64,000 nucleotides of DNA, taken from Chloracidobacterium sp. (GTDB lineage Bacteria; Acidobacteriota; Blastocatellia; Pyrinomonadales; Pyrinomonadaceae). Location of the stretch: NCBI GenBank assembly GCA_016716305.1, contig JADJWP010000002.1:310001-374000 (forward strand), in the 5' to 3' direction. The number at the start of each line of letters is the position of its first letter. The stretch's first letter is position 1. Below, piece after piece: positions 1 to 8,084 of this stretch. The translations under genes and the position numbers were made by a program. Below the pieces are notes generated by a model. The model ran no database searches. It was not told where the DNA came from and saw only the letters and a list, made by a program, of their open reading frames with translations.

Positions 1-251
1 CTCTTTCCTGACTCCGCACTAGCGAGTTCACGAAGTTGCTTTTCAGCGAGGCGAAAGGCAGAACGCAGACGTTTGATCTCTGAAGCGGTCTCTTCCGAAG
101 GTAGATCGACGCGGAAAAACTGTCGATTTCGGCCATGTAGACAAATAACTTTGCCAAAGGCGATGCCCCGGGAAACAGCCTTTCCTTTGATCCGCGTCTC
201 AACTTTGTCGAAAACTGCGGAAGAACGATTTCCGTTGCTTTGAGTAGGCAT
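1..251 (-). CDS. ptsI: PTS enzyme I (PEP-protein phosphotransferase), N-terminal part
   Basis: The gene begins at the ATG complementary to 249-251 and runs off the left edge, so only about 83 codons are visible. After a polar leader of about 20 residues comes KGKAVSRGIAFGKVICL, which matches the strand-opening segment of enzyme I (SGI-ASPGIAFGKA in E. coli), followed by a charged helix (EIKRLRSAFRLAEKQLREL) like the HPr-binding helical domain. Enzyme I autophosphorylates with PEP and passes the phosphate to HPr in the cytoplasm. The active-site His lies outside the window. It follows the AIM24-family gene by 31 bp on the same strand, which is an unusual neighbour. HPr and an EIIA lie at the other end of the window. 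A PtsP-type enzyme I cannot be excluded, but no GAF domain precedes the start. Confidence 0.8.
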   Translation of the reverse strand, partial: MPTQSNGNRSSAVFDKVETRIKGKAVSRGIAFGKVICLHGRNRQFFRVDLPSEETASEIKRLRSAFRLAEKQLRELASAESGK

Positions 252-282
252 CTTCGAAATGAGAGCTGCCGTTCGTTGGGAC

Positions 283-1185
283 TCAGCTTCCGAAGCTGAA
301 GCCTCCGCCGCTTCCGCCTTGCGATGGGAAAAACGGCTTCAAGAGTCCGGCAAATGCCGCAAGGTTGCGTGTTTGAATGAGAATTTCACCGGGGCCCGTA
401 AACTCGGCGACCATACCTTCACCGCTGAGAAAGCTTCTGAAGAATCCACTCTTCGCAGCTTTGCGAAGACTGTACTGCAGGTGCCCTTCCCACGCGACAA
501 GATGTCCGGTGTCGATCACATACTGTTCACCGGGTCTGAGTACCTTGCGATGTATAGCTCCGAACGATGAAACGAGCAATAGGCCTGTCCCCGTAACCTC
601 TAAAACAAAAAGCCCCTCGCCGCCAAAAAATGATTTCGTCCCGCCAAATTTGGTATCTACCTGCAGTCCAACGTCACCGGCCAAATATGAACTCGATTGA
701 ACCTTGAACATCTGGTTCGCCATTTCAATACCGGTTATGTCTCCGGGAGCTCCGGGAGCGAGCGTTACTTCGCCCGGGCCCCCACGAGCCGTGAAGGTCG
801 AAACGAAGGCTGATTCACCGCCAACCGCCCTTTTCAAGGCGCCGAAAACACCACCTTTCATCTCGGAATGGAGATCGATGTTTGCTGACATCGAAACCAT
901 CGCTCCGGCTTCTGCGGCGATAGCTTGCTCTGGCTGAAGATTGACAACGGCCAGCGCAAACGAACCGGGATGCTTGATCTCCCAAGTGTATCCACGGCCC
1001 TGACCTCTGCCGTCGGCGTCTAAGTGAAACGCACCTGCTGCGGTTCCCTGCTGCATAGGCGGAGCCTGCTGCTGAACGTGGGGAGCCTGCTGCTGATCGG
1101 GCGTAGCGGCGGCGAGCGTGAATCCGCATGATCCGCAGAAGCGGGCATTAGGCAAAAGCTCGACGGTACATCTTGGGCAATTCAT
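283..1185 (-). CDS. AIM24 (DUF124/TIGR00266) family protein with N-terminal zinc ribbon
   Basis: 300 residues. The N-terminus is a zinc-ribbon-like element with Cys3, Cys6, Cys17 and Cys20 (CPRC...CGSC), then a Gln/Pro-rich linker (residues about 28-50), then a beta-rich domain (about 66-290) resembling the AIM24 family: EAGAMVSMS near residue 92, a Gly-rich hydrophobic strand FVLEVTGTGLLLVSSFG, then GHLVAWEG. The tail is Gly/Ser-rich. AIM24 is a mitochondrial inner-membrane biogenesis factor in yeast; the bacterial role is not established. No signal peptide or membrane segment is seen, so a cytoplasmic location is likely. Its start overlaps the stop of the upstream LOG gene by 4 bases, so the two are probably translationally coupled, and enzyme I follows 31 bp later. 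The family call is firm; the function is not known. Confidence 0.85.
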   Translation of the reverse strand: MNCPRCTVELLPNARFCGSCGFTLAAATPDQQQAPHVQQQAPPMQQGTAAGAFHLDADGRGQGRGYTWEIKHPGSFALAVVNLQPEQAIAAEAGAMVSMSANIDLHSEMKGGVFGALKRAVGGESAFVSTFTARGGPGEVTLAPGAPGDITGIEMANQMFKVQSSSYLAGDVGLQVDTKFGGTKSFFGGEGLFVLEVTGTGLLLVSSFGAIHRKVLRPGEQYVIDTGHLVAWEGHLQYSLRKAAKSGFFRSFLSGEGMVAEFTGPGEILIQTRNLAAFAGLLKPFFPSQGGSGGGFSFGS

Positions 1186-1736
1186 ACAACGACACCTCGC
1201 GATTTCTCAACGATAATTCCGCAAGCCTCGTCGGCGTTGTGTGCGAAATCAAGCAGAGCAACGTCCTCAGCCGAAACGACCAGGTTGCTTTGCCACGCAT
1301 GGACCACATCTTTCCAACAATCACCGATCAGCACCAGCGGGCGACGATCGAGAACGCCCGTTTGAAGCTTGTTCCAAACAAGCGAGATCTCGGTTACGGT
1401 CCCCATGCCTCCGCGGAACGCAACGAATCCAACCGAACGCGTTATCAGGTTTTGAAGACGCTCGTAGAAGTGATTTGTTGCGACCTTATCGGTCAAGTAG
1501 CGATTTGGCTCCGATTTAAACTGGTTCATCACGATACCGAACACGCGACCGCCAGCCTCACGAGCTCCGCGAGAGGCGGCCTCCATAACGCCAAGGTAAC
1601 CGCCGGTGCATATCGTGAAACCCGTTTTAGCTAGTTTGAAACCGAGTTCCTCGGCATCTTTGTATTCAGGCGATCCGGGGCCGCACTTGGAGCCGCCAAA
1701 GATCGTCACTATTCTGTCGTTTCCACTTACGATCAC
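1182..1736 (-). CDS. LOG family protein (putative nucleotide phosphoribohydrolase)
   Basis: 184 residues, the size of the LOG/TIGR00725 family. It has a Rossmann-like start (VTIFGGSKCGPGSPEY), then CTGGYLGVMEAASRGAREAGG, and the signature RGGMGTVTE, a variant of the family's PGGxGTxxE in which Pro is replaced by Arg. LOG enzymes release the free base from nucleoside 5'-monophosphates (cytokinin activation in plants; purine salvage or stress roles are proposed in bacteria). The Glu of GTVTE and the Arg of ASRGARE, used for catalysis and phosphate binding in the family, are present. The substrate cannot be told from sequence. The stop overlaps the AIM24-family start as ATGA, so it appears to be the first gene of a LOG-AIM24-enzyme I transcript. 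Confidence 0.82.
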   Translation of the reverse strand: MIVSGNDRIVTIFGGSKCGPGSPEYKDAEELGFKLAKTGFTICTGGYLGVMEAASRGAREAGGRVFGIVMNQFKSEPNRYLTDKVATNHFYERLQNLITRSVGFVAFRGGMGTVTEISLVWNKLQTGVLDRRPLVLIGDCWKDVVHAWQSNLVVSAEDVALLDFAHNADEACGIIVEKSRGVVV

Positions 1737-1802
1737 AATCGTTTGACCATCCTGATCTCACTGATTTCGAACATCTCGATTATAGCCAAGTAATGACGTT
1801 TC

Positions 1803-3179
1803 TCAAATTGCCGCTTTTTTCTCAGCTTCTTCCGGGGTGACATTACCGGCATCATGAATTGCCTGGGTAGTATTCGTGAAAAGAAGGATCAGGCTGCCGG
1901 TCACGAAAAAGAAGATCAGCGCCAATATTGCGGGCCTGAACGATCCCGTAATTCCAACGACCACGGCAAATACCAGATTCCCCAACCAAGAAGTACCCTT
2001 TTCCGAGATCTCGTACAATCCAAAAAAAGAGGATTCGCGATCTGCTGGGATCATCTGCGAAAACAATGATCGGCTCAGCGCTTGTGCGCTTCCGAGTACC
2101 AAGCCGATGAATACCGCCATGATCATCGCTTGGAACTGGCTTTCAAGCAGTGCGTAAGCGTATATCACAATTCCGCACCATATCAGCAGGCTGACAATGA
2201 TGGTTCTCTTTGCACCGATCAGCCGCGCGATACGCTCGAAGATGATCGCGCCAAATAAGGCAGAAACCTGGGCAATAAGGAAGATTCCGAGAAGAAAGGA
2301 TTGGCTTGGCTGAAGCCCGTTTGCGACGAATAGTTCCTGTGACAAAAAGATCGACGAATTCAGTATTACGGTCTGGATCCCATCGTTGTAAAAAAGGTAC
2401 GCAATAAGGAATAGCAATGTGTATTTCAGGCCGACCAGCTCTTTTAGTGTTCGCCATACTTCCTTAAAACCGATGACCATCAAGGGATCGTGGTCCGCGC
2501 GAACGCGGTTTGCCTGGCGCGAGCGGATCAAACGGAAGGTCACGATCGCGAAGAGCCCCCACCAGAGCGATGCCGCCAGCATCGAAATACGTACAGCCTC
2601 GCCCTCTGTTACGCCTAATGACGAAGCATAGTTGATCATGGCAAGGTTGAGGACAAGCATAACGACCCCGCCCAGGTAACCTGCGGCAAACCCGTAACTC
2701 GAAACGCGGTCGCGCCGATCTTCGGTGGTCAAGTCAACAAGGAACGCGTTATAAAATACATTTGCGGCCGCAAATGACATATTAGCTATTACTAACAAGA
2801 TACAGCCCCAAACATAAGAATCACCCTTAATAAAGAAGAGGAGCGAGCTCGCGATCACGCCCATATAACAGAAGAAGGCCATCATTTTCTTTTTCAGGTG
2901 CGTGTAGTCGGCGATCGACCCGAGTATCGGCAGAATGAAGACCTGAAGGAATATTGAAACGCCGAGGGTTGAAGTGACCATGTTATCTGAGGTGACCGTG
3001 CCGAGTGGGCCCAGGGTCAACACAGTACCGCCCTTGCCAACGTCGGCTTGAGCTAATGCCGTGAGGTAAGGGCCGACCAAAACTGTTACAACGGTCGTAT
3101 AAAAGGCCGAATTCGCCCAATCGTAGGTGAGCCAGCCAAATATCTCTCTTCGGTTGTTCTTGGGAAGTCGTTCCTGCAT
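1803..3179 (-). CDS. MFS transporter, UMF1 (Atg22-like) family
   Basis: 458 residues with about 12 hydrophobic segments. The opening FGWLTYDWANSAFYTTVVTV is the hallmark of the UMF1 family (Atg22/BtlA-like), whose eukaryotic member exports amino acids from the vacuole. Later features are LGSIADYTHLKKKMM (an MFS loop 2-3 motif), the AFLVDLTTEDRRDRVSSYG loop, and SLFSQMIPADRESSFFGLYEISEKGTSW. It sits in the inner membrane; the substrate in bacteria is unknown. It is monocistronic as far as can be seen: 66 bp separate it from the LOG gene, and upstream lies a divergent promoter region for the FG-GAP gene. The family call is firm. Confidence 0.88.
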   Translation of the reverse strand: MQERLPKNNRREIFGWLTYDWANSAFYTTVVTVLVGPYLTALAQADVGKGGTVLTLGPLGTVTSDNMVTSTLGVSIFLQVFILPILGSIADYTHLKKKMMAFFCYMGVIASSLLFFIKGDSYVWGCILLVIANMSFAAANVFYNAFLVDLTTEDRRDRVSSYGFAAGYLGGVVMLVLNLAMINYASSLGVTEGEAVRISMLAASLWWGLFAIVTFRLIRSRQANRVRADHDPLMVIGFKEVWRTLKELVGLKYTLLFLIAYLFYNDGIQTVILNSSIFLSQELFVANGLQPSQSFLLGIFLIAQVSALFGAIIFERIARLIGAKRTIIVSLLIWCGIVIYAYALLESQFQAMIMAVFIGLVLGSAQALSRSLFSQMIPADRESSFFGLYEISEKGTSWLGNLVFAVVVGITGSFRPAILALIFFFVTGSLILLFTNTTQAIHDAGNVTPEEAEKKAAI

Positions 3180-3267
3180 CGAATCATCGTAACAGAACTT
3201 GCATAATGAGCATCACCGCAGTGACCATTGCCGACCTTTAGGATTCTGAGGGGAATATCGCATAATC

Positions 3268-3296
3268 TTGACATCGGACCGGAAAAGTCGTAACTT
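3268..3296 (+). promoter_or_regulatory. candidate sigma70-type promoter of FG-GAP gene A
   Basis: TTGACA (3268-3273), 17 bp, then TAACTT (3291-3296). The -35 is a perfect consensus and the -10 is weaker. It leaves a leader of about 110-120 bases before the ATG at 3415. The paralogue downstream has the same arrangement (TTGACA-N17-TAAGTT) with a leader of nearly the same length, which supports both calls. Confidence 0.45.
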
Positions 3297-3393
3297 TCTG
3301 ACGCTGTTTTCTTTTACCGCAACGCAAAATGCGACTATTCTCTGACATCTCGTTATGAACGGATTCATGCGAGCGGCCAGAATTTTTCAATTT

Positions 3394-4055
3394 TCCGAGG
3401 AGGGAGTATTGCGTATGTCTTGGATGAAAGGTAGGAAGTCCTCACGAACGATCTTTATGGCGGCAGCGGCGATCAGCTGTGTAGTTGGGGCAATCATATT
3501 GAACACGAGAGATCAGGCGGTCGAGGCAAGCAAAGCAGTGGCAAAGCCTGTGGCGGCATCACCGGCGGCGGTATTTCCGGCAAATGCGGGGACGCTTGGG
3601 CCGATACCGGACAATACATGTACGGGGCCTGGCCGATCGGTGACGTTCACGGTTTCAGGATTGACCGGAGCACCATCGAACATCGTGGTGAATTTCACGT
3701 CGGGATCACCGGCCCACAGTTGGGTAGGCGACGTGGACACGGTATTGCTGGCACCGGGTGGAGCACCGACCCACGAGATCTTCACATTCACGAATCCGGC
3801 TGGATCAGGATTTGGGGATGATTCGAATCTGGCCGGGCCGTACAATTTCTTTGATGCGGCGGCGGGAAACTGGTGGGCAGCGGCAACGGCGGCGACATCG
3901 GTACAGCCGGTAGCAGCGGGAGATTACCGGACTGCGAGCCCGACGGGAACGAACACATCGATGAACCCGGTATTTGCGGGAGTCGCGAATCCGAACGGGA
4001 CGTGGACGTTGAGATTCAATGACTGTGCACAGGGCGATACGGGCGGCATCACCGC
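3394..4055 (+). repeat. near-identical 662-bp block, copy 1 (SD, signal peptide and P-like domain)
   Basis: This block matches 5317-5978 at a constant offset of 1923 bp. Reading base by base I find four differences: 3412 (C/A, just before the start codon), 3543 (A/G), 3756 (G/T) and 3759 (T/C). The three coding changes are synonymous. The match begins at the Shine-Dalgarno segment and breaks at 4056, after which five synonymous differences occur in about 20 bases and the genes then diverge. Confidence 0.93.
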
Positions 4056-5055
4056 GGCCAATCTAACCATAGAGACCGCTTCGGCACCTGAACCGGCGGA
4101 ATTCGATTTCAATGGCGACGGTAGAACCGACTATACCGTTGCCCGTGATGTTGGTCCCGGAGCAAGCGGTGCGACAAACCAGATCCGCTGGTTCACCAGA
4201 GAGAATGGGTCGGGGACGGTTACAAGTTATGATTGGGGATCCGCGACGACGGATTTCATCACGCCGTCCGATTTTGACGGTGACGATAAAACGGATTATG
4301 CGGTTTGGAGAGAAGCAGCCGCAGGTGTGGCCGGATTCTACATTTTGCAGAGCCAGACCAATACCTTTGTGTTCCAGAACTTTGGCCAGACCGGCGATGA
4401 TCCCGCGATCATCGGCGACTATGACGGAGATGGCAAATCTGACCCGGCGGTCTATCGCTGTCCACCGTTTTCAGACCCGGACGGCCAGTGCTTTTTCTAT
4501 TATCGCGGGAGCAATGCTAACCCAGGCGGAAATATCACGTTTGTGCCATGGGGATTCGGCGTTCAGGGTGACTTCTTCCCGAATCCGGGTGATTTCGATG
4601 GTGATGGTCGATACGACTTTTGTATTCAGCGATCTAATCCGGCGGCACCCGCGCAGGGACAATTCGTCCTCTTGAGGTCCTCCGACAACGGTATTGAGTA
4701 CATCAACTGGGGAACGTCCTCGGACTTTATTATCCCTGGCGACTACGATGGCGATGGAAAACACGATTTTTGTGTTCGCCGTACAGTCAGCGGTGCCCGG
4801 CAACACTGGGTTTTGACTCGAACCGGGGCGACATCATTCGTTCAGTGGGGTTCTACCGGAGACGTCAGTGCTCCCGGCGATTATGACGGCGACGGATCGA
4901 CCGATTTCGCGATATGGCGTGGGAGTGCAACGCCCGGACAATCGGGATTCTGGGTACGCAACTCGAGCAACGCGGCAGTTTCGTTCGTTCCATGGGGACA
5001 ATGTCCAAACGTGAGCACCTGTGACTTCGCAGTCGCGAGTTCTTGGGTACACTGA
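3415..5055 (+). CDS. secreted FG-GAP/VCBS repeat protein A with N-terminal P-domain-like module
   Basis: 546 residues from the ATG at 3415, chosen because GAGGAGGGA ends about 10 bases upstream and because the paralogue has the same start context; an in-frame ATG at 3355 would only add an unrelated leader. Residues 1-30 form a signal peptide or anchor (KGRKSS then a hydrophobic core). Residues about 55-225 form a beta-sandwich resembling the proprotein-convertase P-domain (SWVGDVDTVLLAP, NPNGTWTLRFNDC). Residues about 226-546 carry six FG-GAP-like repeats with the Ca-binding pattern DxDGDGxxD: DFNGDGRTD, DFDGDDKTD, DYDGDGKSD, DFDGDGRYD, DYDGDGKHD and DYDGDGSTD, each followed by a short strand and Arg, consistent with a beta-propeller. 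It is probably exported; the function is unknown. The first 225 residues are identical to those of the gene at 5338. Confidence 0.85.
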   Translation: MSWMKGRKSSRTIFMAAAAISCVVGAIILNTRDQAVEASKAVAKPVAASPAAVFPANAGTLGPIPDNTCTGPGRSVTFTVSGLTGAPSNIVVNFTSGSPAHSWVGDVDTVLLAPGGAPTHEIFTFTNPAGSGFGDDSNLAGPYNFFDAAAGNWWAAATAATSVQPVAAGDYRTASPTGTNTSMNPVFAGVANPNGTWTLRFNDCAQGDTGGITAANLTIETASAPEPAEFDFNGDGRTDYTVARDVGPGASGATNQIRWFTRENGSGTVTSYDWGSATTDFITPSDFDGDDKTDYAVWREAAAGVAGFYILQSQTNTFVFQNFGQTGDDPAIIGDYDGDGKSDPAVYRCPPFSDPDGQCFFYYRGSNANPGGNITFVPWGFGVQGDFFPNPGDFDGDGRYDFCIQRSNPAAPAQGQFVLLRSSDNGIEYINWGTSSDFIIPGDYDGDGKHDFCVRRTVSGARQHWVLTRTGATSFVQWGSTGDVSAPGDYDGDGSTDFAIWRGSATPGQSGFWVRNSSNAAVSFVPWGQCPNVSTCDFAVASSWVH

Positions 5056-5078
5056 TCACCGAAAGCACCTGAAACAGC

Positions 5079-5112
5079 AAAGGCCGGGGACACCCTCCCT
5101 GGCCTTTTTTAT
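5079..5112 (+). terminator. Rho-independent terminator after FG-GAP gene A
   Basis: A 12-bp stem (arms 5079-5090 and 5096-5107, with one G-T pair) closes a 5-base loop and is followed by a T-run (TTTTTTATTT). It lies 23 bases past the stop codon at 5055. Confidence 0.8.
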
Positions 5113-5186
5113 TTCAAGCGCTGAAGCAAACGGACATACGACGTGTTCGAAAGGGATTTGACGATGTTAGCAGGGATTCCTAATCC

Positions 5187-5215
5187 TTGACATAAAAGTC
5201 GAAAAGAATTAAGTT
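5187..5215 (+). promoter_or_regulatory. candidate sigma70-type promoter of FG-GAP gene B
   Basis: TTGACA (5187-5192), 17 bp, TAAGTT (5210-5215). It lies beyond the terminator of gene A, so gene B seems to be transcribed on its own. The spacer shares the short string AAAAGTCG with the promoter of gene A. Confidence 0.45.
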
Positions 5216-5316
5216 ACTCGCACTGTTCCGTTTAGTTTCACTAAATCAAAACCAAACTTATCAGCCGAAAGTTTTGATCTTGGCCGAGATTTATGATTAG
5301 GCTTTTGGGTGTTTTC

Positions 5317-5978
5317 TCCGAGGAGGGAGTATTGAGTATGTCTTGGATGAAAGGTAGGAAGTCCTCACGAACGATCTTTATGGCGGCAGCGGCGATCAGC
5401 TGTGTAGTTGGGGCAATCATATTGAACACGAGAGATCAGGCGGTCGAGGCAAGCAAAGCAGTGGCGAAGCCTGTGGCGGCATCACCGGCGGCGGTATTTC
5501 CGGCAAATGCGGGGACGCTTGGGCCGATACCGGACAATACATGTACGGGGCCTGGCCGATCGGTGACGTTCACGGTTTCAGGATTGACCGGAGCACCATC
5601 GAACATCGTGGTGAATTTCACGTCGGGATCACCGGCCCACAGTTGGGTAGGCGACGTGGACACGGTATTGCTGGCACCTGGCGGAGCACCGACCCACGAG
5701 ATCTTCACATTCACGAATCCGGCTGGATCAGGATTTGGGGATGATTCGAATCTGGCCGGGCCGTACAATTTCTTTGATGCGGCGGCGGGAAACTGGTGGG
5801 CAGCGGCAACGGCGGCGACATCGGTACAGCCGGTAGCAGCGGGAGATTACCGGACTGCGAGCCCGACGGGAACGAACACATCGATGAACCCGGTATTTGC
5901 GGGAGTCGCGAATCCGAACGGGACGTGGACGTTGAGATTCAATGACTGTGCACAGGGCGATACGGGCGGCATCACCGC
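5317..5978 (+). repeat. near-identical 662-bp block, copy 2
   Basis: Partner of 3394-4055 (same orientation, offset 1923 bp, four substitutions). The sequence upstream of 5317 (5113-5316) does not resemble that upstream of 3394 apart from the promoter hexamers, and the region after 5978 diverges, so the identity is confined to the SD-to-P-like-domain module. Confidence 0.93.
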
Positions 5979-6912
5979 TGCGAACCTCACCATCGAGACC
6001 GCTTCGGCACCGAGCGATGCTCAGCTCGATTATGACGGCGACGGCCGTTCAGATCACGTCGTTGTTCGAAATGTCGGCGGCGGAGCGAATGGGCAAGTTC
6101 GTTGGTTCATTAATCCGAATTCGGGCGGGGCAACTCAATCGTACGATTGGGGATTGGCCAGCGATTTCTTTGTTGCGGGCGATTTTGACGGTGATGCAAA
6201 AGATGACATTGCTGTTTGGCGGGCCGGAGCACCGGAAGCCGCAACCTTCTTCATTCTGAACAGTCAAACCAGCACCGCGCGCGTTGAGGCATTTGGCCAG
6301 ACAGGCGACGACCCAACGGTCGTTGGTGATTATGACGGTGATGGGAAAGTTGACCTCGCAGTTTATCGTGCTGGAGGATCTGGCCAGCAGTCCACATGGT
6401 ACTACCGTGGATCCCTCAACAATCCCGGCGGCAACGTTGCATTCGTTCCGTGGGGCATCGGCGGTGACTTCCCTGCTCCCGGCGACTACGACGGCGATGG
6501 CAAATACGACTTCGTCGTTCAGCGTGGCGGTTCGCCAACGGTGTTCTGGCGGCTATTTGCTACTGGAGCAACGAGCGCGATTCCTTTCGGCGGCTCGAGC
6601 GATCTGATCGTTCCCGGCGATTATGATGGCGACGGTGCAACGGATATAGCAGTTGTTCGGGTGAGCGGAGGTAATTTCCAGTGGTGGTATTACGGAAGTA
6701 ATACTAACACCGGCGTTTACGCGACGACATTTGGCAATTCCGCAACCGATTTTGTCCTTGCAGGCGGTGATTACGACGGTGACGGTCGCGCCGACTTTGG
6801 CGTATGGCGAAGCGGCGTCTTCTGGTATCAAAGTTCTGCATCGCTTGCGGTCTCTAACAATTCACTCGGAGCTGCCGGTGACTATCCGGTCGCCAATTTC
6901 TCCGTACATTAA
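5338..6912 (+). CDS. secreted FG-GAP/VCBS repeat protein B with the same N-terminal module
   Basis: 524 residues from the ATG at 5338, which has the same GAGGAGGGA ribosome site as gene A; the in-frame ATG at 5293 would add only 15 unrelated residues. Residues 1-225 (signal peptide plus P-domain-like module) are identical to protein A. The C-terminal half has six FG-GAP-like repeats of its own (DYDGDGRSD, DFDGDAKDD, DYDGDGKVD, DYDGDGKYD, DYDGDGATD, DYDGDGRAD). These follow the same order and spacing as in A but differ in sequence, so the same fold is expected with a different surface. It is probably exported and Ca-binding, perhaps in adhesion or extracellular binding. There is no transpeptidase or type IX sorting motif at the end (it closes with NFSVH). 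A terminator follows. Confidence 0.85.
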   Translation: MSWMKGRKSSRTIFMAAAAISCVVGAIILNTRDQAVEASKAVAKPVAASPAAVFPANAGTLGPIPDNTCTGPGRSVTFTVSGLTGAPSNIVVNFTSGSPAHSWVGDVDTVLLAPGGAPTHEIFTFTNPAGSGFGDDSNLAGPYNFFDAAAGNWWAAATAATSVQPVAAGDYRTASPTGTNTSMNPVFAGVANPNGTWTLRFNDCAQGDTGGITAANLTIETASAPSDAQLDYDGDGRSDHVVVRNVGGGANGQVRWFINPNSGGATQSYDWGLASDFFVAGDFDGDAKDDIAVWRAGAPEAATFFILNSQTSTARVEAFGQTGDDPTVVGDYDGDGKVDLAVYRAGGSGQQSTWYYRGSLNNPGGNVAFVPWGIGGDFPAPGDYDGDGKYDFVVQRGGSPTVFWRLFATGATSAIPFGGSSDLIVPGDYDGDGATDIAVVRVSGGNFQWWYYGSNTNTGVYATTFGNSATDFVLAGGDYDGDGRADFGVWRSGVFWYQSSASLAVSNNSLGAAGDYPVANFSVH

Positions 6913-6938
6913 TTTGAATATTCGTTCATTACGGAATT

Positions 6939-6959
6939 GGCCGGCTCGCCCGGCCTTTT
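6939..6959 (+). terminator. Rho-independent terminator after FG-GAP gene B
   Basis: GGCCGG (6939-6944), loop CTCGC, CCGGCC (6950-6955), then TTTT. A compact GC-rich stem with a short T-run, 27 bases after the stop codon. Confidence 0.7.
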
Positions 6960-7080
6960 CCATTTTGCGCGATGACTTCCTACCGAGGAATCGTAGAAAA
7001 CGACCGAATGTCGCTGGTTTTGGAAATTAACGGCTTTGACGTAAAGTGTTGTTTGTTCCCTCGGGTTTACGGATCCCTTT

Positions 7081-8079
7081 ATGAAAGCAATGATCCTTGC
7101 TGCAGGTTTCGGTACAAGGCTGTTCCCCCTGACGATCGACCGAACAAAGCCGGCGATTCCCTTTTTAGGCAAGCCGTTGGTCGGATATGTGGCCGAATAC
7201 GTAGCTAAATTCGGATTCAACGATATCGTCGTAAATCTGCATCATCAACCTGAGTCAGTGGTCTCAGCGTTGGGCGACGGCAGCAGCTTTGGAGTGAACA
7301 TCGCATACACGGTAGAGCAACCGAACATTCTTGGTACCGCCGGTGCGTTGGATAATGCCCGACACCTCCTCGAGGATGAGACCTTCCTTATCGTCAACGG
7401 CAAGATAATCACAGACATCGATATAAATTCTGCCCTGGAGACGCACCGCCGAACCGGAGCGCTCGCCACGATGGTCCTAAAGCCCAATAGTAAACGTGAG
7501 CACTTTACGATCGTCGAGACCGAAGACGGACTGGTGAAAGGATTCGGAGGCTTTGCCGAGCCGCTTTCGGAGGATGAGATCCGCAACACCGAAAGCGACA
7601 TCGAAAAACCATTGATGTTTACTGGTATTCATATCGTCGAACCTGAGGTCTTCGACTATATTCCGCGCGGTATCTATTCCGATATCGTCCCGACCTTCTA
7701 CGATCCAGCAATTCGAGAAGGCCGCACGATCGCCGCTCATATCGACGATGCAAGGTGGTTCGAGCTTTCGACGATACCGCGCTATCTGGATATTTCGCTG
7801 GCTATGATGAATGAAACGGATGTTGATATCGGCACAGGCTGCTTGATCTCGGGTTCGGCGTCGATCCGCGATTCAGTATTGTGGGACAATGTCACGGTCG
7901 GCGACGACGTCCGGCTCTATCGAACGATCATCGCAGATGGCGTTTCCATAGAGGGCGGCGCATGCTTCGAAAATGCTGCTATCGTACGTGCAGAAATGGT
8001 CCGAACCTGTTCGGAAATTCCCGAAAAGGCACTTAAGGGCTACATTCAGGGAGAAAACTACGTTGTCCCGCTGAATTGA
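7081..8079 (+). CDS. sugar-phosphate nucleotidyltransferase, MurU/mannose-1-phosphate guanylyltransferase-like
   Basis: 332 residues. The N-terminus has the nucleotidyltransferase signature LAAGFGTRLFPLT...KPAIPFLGKP, with the conserved G-x-G-T-R and the later Lys; then ILGTAGALDNARHLL and a FLIVNGKIITDIDI segment (the usual metal-binding D of the 'NGD' motif is K here, with D following). A left-handed helix-like tail (about 255-320; SGSASIRDSVLWDNVTVG) resembles the acyl-transferase hexapeptides of GDP-mannose and glucose-1-P enzymes. It would make an NDP-sugar from a sugar 1-phosphate. The following gene is an AmgK-like kinase 5 bp away; that pairing is characteristic of the MurNAc/GlcNAc recycling route (AmgK then MurU). 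The exact sugar is inferred from the neighbour. Confidence 0.8.
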   Translation: MKAMILAAGFGTRLFPLTIDRTKPAIPFLGKPLVGYVAEYVAKFGFNDIVVNLHHQPESVVSALGDGSSFGVNIAYTVEQPNILGTAGALDNARHLLEDETFLIVNGKIITDIDINSALETHRRTGALATMVLKPNSKREHFTIVETEDGLVKGFGGFAEPLSEDEIRNTESDIEKPLMFTGIHIVEPEVFDYIPRGIYSDIVPTFYDPAIREGRTIAAHIDDARWFELSTIPRYLDISLAMMNETDVDIGTGCLISGSASIRDSVLWDNVTVGDDVRLYRTIIADGVSIEGGACFENAAIVRAEMVRTCSEIPEKALKGYIQGENYVVPLN

Positions 8080-8084
8080 TATCT

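Noticed and set aside
815..1129. 104-codon minus-strand frame inside the AIM24-family gene
   Set aside because: It is an out-of-frame shadow of the AIM24-family gene; Arg-rich composition is typical of such shadows.
3513..3845. 110-codon minus-strand open frame, repeated identically at 5436-5768
   Set aside because: It lies entirely inside the two FG-GAP genes and is identical only because the underlying module is identical; no ribosome site and no protein family.
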